11,211 nt of DNA from an uncultured Oscillospiraceae bacterium. GTDB lineage: Bacteria > Bacillota > Clostridia > Oscillospirales > JAAYXM01. The DNA is taken from positions 1 to 11,211 of the forward strand of contig CAKUEM010000051.1 of NCBI GenBank assembly GCA_934646115.1, given 5' to 3'. A program made the translations under genes and the position numbers. Numbering within the stretch: the first letter of the stretch is position 1; every line of letters begins with the position of its first letter. The notes under the pieces are model-generated. The model saw only the letters and a list, made by a program, of their open reading frames with translations, did no database searches and was not told the origin of the DNA. Positions 6,682 through 11,211 of the stretch are shown in pieces.

Positions 6682-7152
6682 GTGGATTTTGTATACAACG
6701 CCCCCACTGGAAGCAGGGGCACGCCAAGAAGGCGCGAAAATTGCATTCCAATTTCTTTCTCGGATAATCTCGCATTTTATGACAAGGCCGCCAAACCGGC
6801 ACACGATGCCGTCACAGAATTAATTGCCAATCACGCTCCCGCTTCATTTGGCGGTTATGAAGCTACTCGAAAGCGATGAACCTGTTGATGAGGCACTTGC
6901 CATACATGAAGATGAACAGGAAGCGCTTGAGCAGATCCCATCCTGCATGGATTCCTCCCTATGGATAGAGAGGCGGCATTTGCTGGTTTGCACCATCAAT
7001 CTATTGGCGAGTTATGCAAAGAATGTGTCACCAAAACACATAGTGATACCAAAGGGCGTCGCCGCTCAACCAAGATTGAGCGTTGGTTAACGCACCGTGT
7101 TCTTGGCATTTCGATTTTTGCCGCAATGATGTTTGCAATTTCCTGGTGCTGA
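6682..7152 (+). pseudogene. Unrecognised, apparently frameshifted coding remnant
   Basis: Three protein-like stretches follow each other in alternating frames. Frame A is open from before 6682 to a TGA at 6877 (contains FSDNLAFYDKAAKP and VTELIANHAPASFGGYE). Frame B is open from 6824 to 7090 (an ATG at 6857 gives MKLLESDEPVDEALAIHEDE and reads on to 7090). Frame A reopens at an ATG at 6961 and runs to a TGA at 7150, ending with a hydrophobic helix (VLGISIFAAMMFAIS). Frame A has six TGA codons between 6877 and 6930, just where frame B reads best. None of the three starts has a good Shine-Dalgarno. I recognise no family. Upstream, frame A also continues to about 6250 broken by only four stops, three of them in the 6386-6428 repeat. 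Either a decayed gene from a mobile element, one or two real small genes, or a non-coding RNA that happens to be open. Confidence 0.25.
6741..6768 (+). promoter_or_regulatory. Possible promoter inside the hairpin region
   Basis: The -35-like box TTGCAT (6741-6746) and -10-like box GATAAT (6763-6768) are 16 nt apart. A transcript starting near 6775 and ending at the strong terminator at 7219-7260 would be about 485 nt long and covers no convincing gene. Both boxes deviate from consensus, so this is tentative. Confidence 0.3.
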
Positions 7153-7218
7153 AAGCAAAAGTTTTTGCGAGAGGCGCCTCTATCGGCAGGGATCATGGTT
7201 TCCCTACTCAATAATAAG

Positions 7219-7260
7219 AAACCGTCCGACTTGATGAAAAATCAAATCGGACGGTTTTTT
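7219..7260 (+). terminator. Strong Rho-independent terminator
   Basis: AAACCGTCCGA (7219-7229) pairs perfectly over 11 bp with TCGGACGGTTT (7247-7257). An inner 5-bp stem TTGAT/ATCAA closes a GAAAA loop, and six T residues (7255-7260) follow. The T-run marks plus-strand termination. On the minus strand the stem is followed by TTTCTTATT, so it could weakly stop the solute-binding-protein transcript too. It shows that something is, or was, transcribed rightward into this point. Confidence 0.85.
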
Positions 7261-7433
7261 CACGCACGAATAAAAGCTCTTCTTTTTTTCATTTGCTTTG
7301 CATGTGTATCAACCGATTATTTCGGAAGAACCAAGAATCTTTGCCAGGCTTCTTTTGTAATCGGTGCGTTTACGAGAAAAAGGTGCTATCCAAGCCGCAA
7401 AATGCAAGGTTTGCCGGCTGAGCCGCTCTGGCG
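7261..7433. other. Short intergenic stretch without a gene
   Basis: Between the strong terminator and the stop of the solute-binding-protein gene I see no open frame with a start and ribosome-binding site. The only structure is an 8-bp inverted repeat, ACCGATTA (7312-7319) and TAATCGGT (7358-7365), 38 nt apart. It is too isolated to call an insertion-sequence end or a terminator. Confidence 0.5.
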
Positions 7434-8990
7434 CTATTTCCCGCTCAGCTGTTCATAAGTGCGATCGTAAATTGCGAGCAACTCATCAACTCCCATGGTA
7501 TCCAACCCTTTTATGAAGGCATCCCATTCGCTCATTGGCTTTTGATTCAGCATGAATTTGCTAATCGCTTCTTCTGAATATGTCGCAAGCGCAGTTTGCA
7601 AATCCGCAGCGCGCTGGGAATCCTCGTCACTCAATGGCATCCACATCAACGGTGATGCATAATCTTCCTGATATTGGGTGGCTTTGCGTGAGGCCTCGAC
7701 CATTTCTTCCGTATTGGATGCTGCATATGCCTCTTCATATATTCTCTGGAAGGTTCCGCTGGTGGCAAATCCATACTTTAATTGCGGCAGCTCTTCGTTT
7801 TCTACAGTATAGTGCCGCTTCCCGTTTTCTTCTACATAGGTTTCCCCTTCTTTTCCCCAGGAGACCAACTCACACGCTTCCTCCGTATACAACCAATTCA
7901 GGAACTTAAACGCCACATCAATGCGATCCTGCTTGCCAGTATTGCAAATCATATAGCCGCTCAAGTCAATATTGATTTTCCCCATTTTCTGCCGACCCTT
8001 TTCATTGGTGCCCTTGGGCGGCGGCATCATGGCAAGTGTGTAGTCCGGGTTTTCCTCGCGTGCAGGCTTGTTAAAGAAATCAATACGGACAGAGTAATCA
8101 AACGCAACAAAACCCCGGTCTGTCATCATCATCTCTTCCCAGCTTTTTGTCGCTGCAGTAAGGAAATCCGGGGCAACCAGCCCCTCTTTATAGAATTTTT
8201 GAAAGTATTCGACAACTTCTTTCATTTCGGGTTCACGCGGTCCGTACCGCCAGGTCTGCGTCGTAAAATCGTAGTATGGGTTAAAGCACAAATACGGTGC
8301 CCAGAGCTGTGTCAACCCATCAATGGTTGAGAGTCCGTTGCGCATACTGAACGGATAGCTTTCCGGATAGAGTTGCTTGAGCTTCTTACAGACCTCATAT
8401 AGTTCATCTGTCGTTGTCGGAACTTCCAGATTGTGCTTTTCAAAGATGTCTTTGCGGTACATCCATGTTCGAATATTATTCAGCCATGCAGTCCCGAAAG
8501 TCGGCGCAGAATAGATTTTTCCATCGGCGGAAGTCCTCTGTAAAAGCGTCTCGTCCCGCTCCTTCTCCGGAAGAGTATCGAGATACCGATACATATCCGG
8601 AAGTTTGTCCCGATTTTCATCCAAACTGATAAACGCTCCACTTGTTGCGTGCTGGTCGGTAATGGTCTTGACCGTCGTGTAGATCATATCCGGAAGGGCA
8701 TCGGGCGATGCAAGCATCAAGGAGACTTTTGAAGCATAATCACTCTCCGGGATCGCTTGGATTTCCAGCTGCAATCCGCTATTTTGCTTGATATACTCCC
8801 AAACCTTCCAATCCTCGTCATACGGCCAGCTTGCATGGGACGGAATAGAAATTTTCAAATCCTTTCCCGATAGAAATGCCTGCCCTGTTGTGTCTTTTGC
8901 CGGATCCTGTGCGTTTTGTCCGCAGGATGCAAAAATTGCGGTCACCATGCAGATTGCGCATAGAGCTGCCGATATTCTCCGATGTTTCAT
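7434..8990 (-). CDS. Lipoprotein solute-binding protein of a sugar ABC importer (LplA/YtcQ-like)
   Basis: A 518-residue extracellular substrate-binding protein tethered to the membrane by lipid. A positively charged n-region (MKHRR), a hydrophobic core and a lipobox FASC with Cys23 give a type II signal peptide, followed by a polar linker. The mature part has the layout of family 1 carbohydrate-binding proteins: PDALPDMIY near 96-104, DGKIYSAPTFG at 156-166, MYRKDIFEKHNLEVPTTTDEL at 177-197 and SWGKEGETYVEENGKRHY at 377-394. The C-terminal helix EWDAFIKGLDTMGVDELLAIY is typical of the long LplA/YtcQ group, which feeds LplB/YtcP-type permeases with oligosaccharides. No permease or ATPase gene is visible: downstream of the stop there is only 173 nt before a terminator, so it must share a transporter encoded elsewhere. 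The start is fixed by GGAG eight bases before the ATG. It begins only 18 nt after the pseudogene at 9009-9304, so both were probably one operon. The sugar is unknown. Confidence 0.9.
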   Translation of the reverse strand: MKHRRISAALCAICMVTAIFASCGQNAQDPAKDTTGQAFLSGKDLKISIPSHASWPYDEDWKVWEYIKQNSGLQLEIQAIPESDYASKVSLMLASPDALPDMIYTTVKTITDQHATSGAFISLDENRDKLPDMYRYLDTLPEKERDETLLQRTSADGKIYSAPTFGTAWLNNIRTWMYRKDIFEKHNLEVPTTTDELYEVCKKLKQLYPESYPFSMRNGLSTIDGLTQLWAPYLCFNPYYDFTTQTWRYGPREPEMKEVVEYFQKFYKEGLVAPDFLTAATKSWEEMMMTDRGFVAFDYSVRIDFFNKPAREENPDYTLAMMPPPKGTNEKGRQKMGKINIDLSGYMICNTGKQDRIDVAFKFLNWLYTEEACELVSWGKEGETYVEENGKRHYTVENEELPQLKYGFATSGTFQRIYEEAYAASNTEEMVEASRKATQYQEDYASPLMWMPLSDEDSQRAADLQTALATYSEEAISKFMLNQKPMSEWDAFIKGLDTMGVDELLAIYDRTYEQLSGK

Positions 8991-9008
8991 TTTTCCCGCT
9001 CCTATCTT

Positions 9009-9304
9009 TTATAAAATAACCTTGTGTCCGGTTTTTGCAGAAAGGTAGATTGCGTCTAAAATTTTCATCAGGATGACGCCATCCTCAGACGCGCTTGACA
9101 CGGAACACCCTCTAAAATACAAGAGACAAAATGATTGATTGCTCCGCCGACAAGCGCGTCACCCGCAAGTTCGCCGCGCACGACCGGAACCTGCATTCCC
9201 GCTGCGCCGCAAGTCTTTGCGTTTTGGACTGCCGCCTTCTCCTCTTCGTGAAATGATGTCAACAAAACGCCAATTGGAAACTGGTGCATATATGTTTCCG
9301 CCAT
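9009..9304 (-). pseudogene. Hybrid remnant: sugar phosphate isomerase head joined to Gfo/Idh/MocA dehydrogenase tail
   Basis: Minus-strand translation from the ATG at 9304 gives FPIGVLLTSF...EEEKAAVQNAKTCGAAGMQVPVVRGELAGD. This looks like the first beta-alpha unit of a sugar phosphate isomerase/epimerase TIM barrel (IGV..SF, AK..GA.G.QV). About residue 54 it passes in frame into INHFVSCILEGVPC, the usual C-terminal signature of Gfo/Idh/MocA oxidoreductases. Reading then hits TGA at 9070-9068. In another frame, from about 9095 to the TAA at 9011-9009, the missing end is present: SEDGVILMKILDAIYLSAKTGHKVIL. Removing two bases from the GCGCG run at 9090-9094 restores one frame. So there are two defects: a large internal deletion fusing two neighbouring genes, and a small frameshift. 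A real isomerase is about 250-300 aa and a dehydrogenase 330-400 aa; only about 98 codons remain. It sits 20 nt after the SLH gene and 18 nt before the solute-binding protein. The family assignment of the head is less sure than that of the tail. Confidence 0.7.
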
Positions 9305-9324
9305 TTCATTTTCTTGCCATTAAA

Positions 9325-11211
9325 TTATGTGTTTATTTTGGTGATTCTGTAAATAACAGCCGCAATCTCCGCCCGCGTTGCACTGCCTTTCGGGTCAAAT
9401 CGATTCATATCTTTGCCCTGAATAATACCGGCGCGAGTTAAGGCGTTGACATCTTCCAGTGCCCAAGCGCTAATTTCCGCCTCATCGCTGTATTGTGCTT
9501 CCACGCCGTTATCCGGCAGCGATAATTCGAGATATTGCAAATAGCGCATAAGCATCGCGCAAAGCTGTTCACGTGTGATCACATCATTTGGCGCGAATCG
9601 ACTGTTCCCTACTCCGTTTGCAATATTTGCCGCGCTCGCCCATGCCACGCTGCCGTTAAACCAGTCATCTTTTTTTACGTCGATAAAACCGTGGGAATAT
9701 TCCTCTGCATTTTCGCCAGACATGCGGTTTAAGATCGTGACGAACATTCCTCTTGTCACCGGGCTGTTGGGTGCCATAAGATTTTCCGAAATTCCGCGAA
9801 TCCATCCCTTTTCATTGCAATGCAAAACAGCTTCATAGAACCAATCATCTTTTGACACGTCATCAAACGGATTTTCCCTTTCTTGATTTTGCGATCCATT
9901 TTCTTCCTTGTCCTGAATGGTGTACTTTAGGGTTAAAACCGAACTGTTTTTCATTCCGCTTTTATATGCGATGGCGCGGATTTCCATACTGGCATCCACA
10001 GTGATCGGGGCGGTATATGGCGTATCAGATGAGGTGGGAGCCGTTCCGTCCGTTGTATAGTAGATTTTTGCGCCAGTTGTTGTGCAGGATAAGGACAGGG
10101 TCTGGGTGCTAGAATAGGTTCCAGAAGGGAGAGACGCTGTCGGCATTGCAACCTGCTGTTTGTTTATGCCGCTACTGCCCGCGTTTCCTCCGCCGCCACC
10201 CATTCCTCCTCCGCCGCCGGTTGAGGATTGCTTGGTATAGAGTGCGCTGACGACATCGCTGCTTTGCATGCCGTCCTTGACAGCAATCACGCTCAAATAG
10301 GTGGATGCCGTCAAATAGATAGGTGTGCCGTCATACAAGTTGCTGCTTGTCGTTGGAGTCCTTCCGTCTGTTGTATAGTAGATCTGAGCCCCTTCCTCTA
10401 CGCAGATAATCGTTATGTCAAGCGATGAGTCGAAAATCTGCGCTTGCGGGAAAAGGAGCGGGGTCGGCACTTTCTTTTCGCCTTTCTTTTGATACTGGAA
10501 AATTGCCGCGCCACTTGACTCCATCCCTGATTTTGTCACGATAGCTTTGATCGTTGTCGTTTTGTTCAAGGTAATGGGGCTTGTATATCGAATGCTGGAA
10601 GTTGTCGGCGGCATTCCGTTGGTCGTGTAATAGATGACCGCGTCCTCCTCATCGGTGTGCAGCGAAACCGTCAGTGTATCTTCAAAAACGGTTCCGGTTT
10701 CAACCGATGCTGTTGGCATGGTAAGCTTTACCGGTGGGAAATTAATTTCATAAACCAACGTCGCAACTTTACTGCTTTCCATTCCGTTTTTTGCCGCAAA
10801 AGCTTTAATCGTTGTTGTTTCATTCACCGGGATTGGCGATGTATAGACACGGCTTTCTTGTGTAGGCTGGCTTCCGTCTATTGTATAATAGATGGTTGAA
10901 CCGGCTGTGGTACTGTTTAATGTCACTACCTGCTCCTCTGTATAGATGCCTGGCGCAGGACTTGCGGTTGGCAACTCCAGCTTATCCGCCGATGCTTCAT
11001 AACTTCCAGTTCTGTCCAAAACAAATCCGCCAACGCCTGCCCATACCTGCTTTGGCGCGCCATCCTGGGTGCTGTTCCCTGCGAGCTTGTAAGTCAGCAG
11101 ATACTCCCCGGCACGCAGCATCAAATTTGTCGTGTGCTCGTGCATCTCGCTCTGAGCTCCGTTGCTCGCGCGATAGGTGTCCACTCTGTCGATTCGGTAG
11201 TCCTCCGACAT
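9325..11211 (-). CDS. Surface protein with four chitobiase-C-like repeats and three SLH domains (5' partial)
   Basis: The frame is open to the window edge and its first visible codon is the last three bases. There is no signal peptide, so this is the C-terminal 628 residues of a longer secreted protein. Residues 1-75 (LRAGEYLLTYKLAG, VWAGVGGFVLD) look like the end of a beta-sandwich, perhaps a carbohydrate-binding module. Four repeats of about 77 residues follow (80-156, 165-241, 249-326, 356-432), each with the pattern IYYTTDG..PT....Y..PI......I.A.A...GM.SS, matching the CHB_HEX_C_1/Fn3-like domain found in many polysaccharide-degrading enzymes. A Gly-rich linker (332-342, GGGGGMGGGGG) separates repeats 3 and 4. 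Three SLH domains (449-496, 509-558, 574-623) with TRGM, TREQ and TRAE motifs would bind pyruvylated secondary cell-wall polymer and hold the protein on the surface. The catalytic part, if any, lies outside the window. No terminator is visible after the stop; transcription may run on into the pseudogene and the solute-binding protein. Confidence 0.9.
   Translation of the reverse strand: MSEDYRIDRVDTYRASNGAQSEMHEHTTNLMLRAGEYLLTYKLAGNSTQDGAPKQVWAGVGGFVLDRTGSYEASADKLELPTASPAPGIYTEEQVVTLNSTTAGSTIYYTIDGSQPTQESRVYTSPIPVNETTTIKAFAAKNGMESSKVATLVYEINFPPVKLTMPTASVETGTVFEDTLTVSLHTDEEDAVIYYTTNGMPPTTSSIRYTSPITLNKTTTIKAIVTKSGMESSGAAIFQYQKKGEKKVPTPLLFPQAQIFDSSLDITIICVEEGAQIYYTTDGRTPTTSSNLYDGTPIYLTASTYLSVIAVKDGMQSSDVVSALYTKQSSTGGGGGMGGGGGNAGSSGINKQQVAMPTASLPSGTYSSTQTLSLSCTTTGAKIYYTTDGTAPTSSDTPYTAPITVDASMEIRAIAYKSGMKNSSVLTLKYTIQDKEENGSQNQERENPFDDVSKDDWFYEAVLHCNEKGWIRGISENLMAPNSPVTRGMFVTILNRMSGENAEEYSHGFIDVKKDDWFNGSVAWASAANIANGVGNSRFAPNDVITREQLCAMLMRYLQYLELSLPDNGVEAQYSDEAEISAWALEDVNALTRAGIIQGKDMNRFDPKGSATRAEIAAVIYRITKINT
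9343..9867 (-). other. Triple SLH cell-surface anchor domain
   Basis: Three S-layer-homology modules of 48-50 residues encode FDDVSKDDWFYEAV...GWIRGISENLMAPNSPVTRG, then FIDVKKDDWFNGSVAWA...NGVGNSRFAPNDVITREQ, then YSDEAEISAWALEDVNALTRAGIIQG...FDPKGSATRAE. The conserved W, the GI/GV..G turn, the F.P and the TR motif are present in each. Three SLH units in a row are the usual complete anchor. The order is C-terminal, as in many SLH enzymes. This implies a Gram-positive wall with a secondary polymer able to bind SLH domains. Confidence 0.9.
9916..10974 (-). repeat. Four tandem CHB_HEX_C_1-like protein repeats
   Basis: The repeat units lie at 10744-10974, 10489-10719, 10234-10467 and 9916-10146. 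Each encodes the core IYYT(T/I)(D/N)G followed by a proline-threonine pair and, about 35 residues later, an NGM/SGM/DGM-(E/Q/K)-(S/N)-S turn. At DNA level they share short blocks such as TATAGTAGAT or TAATAGATG but have diverged, so the duplication is old or has been selected apart. The third repeat is the most deviant (DITIICVEEGAQ, with an inserted DGTPIYL). Confidence 0.85.

Larger units (their letters stand above)
6386..6734. repeat. Cluster of short perfect hairpins, mostly AAA triloops
   Basis: Six perfect hairpins with 6-8 bp stems and exactly three loop bases lie within 300 bp. They are 6386-6400 (GCCCCT/AAA), 6414-6428 (GCCCCT/ATA), 6537-6553 (GCTTTCC/TTC), 6577-6595 (CCCCCGGT/AAA), 6624-6642 (AAAGACGC/AAA) and 6665-6681 (TTCTTGC/AAA). 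Shorter ones are 6462-6475 (ACCCG/TAAA), 6606-6617 (CGCC/TGAA) and 6722-6734 (CGCC/AAGAA). Except for the first two, stem sequences differ, so this is not a simple direct-repeat array; what is shared is the shape. Further perfect stems occur downstream at 6738-6754, 7063-7082, 7155-7168 and 7170-7181. Possible meanings are a structured RNA, sites read as folded single strands, or accumulated palindromic insertions. The function is unknown. Confidence 0.7.

Noticed and set aside
6386..6734. CRISPR array
   Set aside because: Units differ in sequence, spacing is irregular (from about 15 to over 100 nt) and no cas-like gene is present; the shared property is hairpin shape, not a direct repeat.
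6566..6802. A 78-codon minus-strand frame over the hairpin cluster
   Set aside because: Its peptide is generated by the hairpin arms (repeated Arg/Gly/Pro turns); no ribosome-binding site and no recognised domain.
6174..7260. Retron, group II intron, OLE/HEARO-type RNA
   Set aside because: No reverse transcriptase or nuclease gene nearby, no recognisable domain V-like hairpin or other family signature by eye. A covariance search would be needed to revisit this.
7312..7365. Inverted repeat ACCGATTA/TAATCGGT as insertion-sequence ends
   Set aside because: Only 8 bp, 38 nt apart, with no transposase and no target duplication seen.

Overview
The window looks like chromosomal DNA of an anaerobic Clostridia-type Firmicute, probably an uncultured relative of Oscillospirales or Christensenellales. 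That placement is inferred from a Thermoanaerobacter/Clostridium-type secondary alcohol dehydrogenase, a short ProB without a PUA domain, a MarR plus heterodimeric ABC exporter operon, strong Shine-Dalgarno sites and an S-layer-homology surface protein. Taxonomy cannot be fixed from sequence reading alone.

Left part (1-6173), GC-rich with heavy use of GCG/CGC codons. On the minus strand are proB (glutamate 5-kinase, start probably TTG at 809, driven by a clear promoter at 865-893) and a zinc, NADP-type secondary alcohol dehydrogenase (919-1983). Divergent from these, on the plus strand, is a tight three-gene operon. It holds a MarR-type repressor (2204-2662), then two half-transporters of a type IV ABC exporter (2647-4368 and 4365-6173). 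The genes overlap by 16 and 4 nt. A near-consensus sigma-A promoter is followed directly by a perfect GTTAGG-TTG-CCTAAC palindrome, which suggests MarR autoregulation of a drug or lipid exporter. All non-consensus residues in the two ATPase domains fall in one composite ATP site, as in known heterodimeric exporters.

Middle part (6174-7433), about 1.26 kb with no confident gene. It starts with a 26-codon ORF that has a good ribosome-binding site. An unusual cluster of short perfect hairpins follows, with different stems and mostly AAA triloops. After that come degenerate-looking reading frames in two phases, a possible promoter and a very strong plus-strand terminator at 7219-7260. This is the least explained part of the window and could be a structured RNA, a palindrome-rich element or the wreck of a mobile element.

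Right part (7434-11211), visibly lower in GC and all on the minus strand. In transcription order it holds the C-terminal part of a large secreted, S-layer-anchored protein (four chitobiase-C-like repeats, a poly-Gly linker, three SLH domains; its 5' end lies outside the window). Next is a small hybrid pseudogene that appears to join the head of a sugar phosphate isomerase to the tail of a Gfo/Idh/MocA dehydrogenase. Last is an LplA/YtcQ-type lipoprotein sugar-binding protein. Together these suggest an eroded carbohydrate-use locus. No tRNA, rRNA or CRISPR array was seen.
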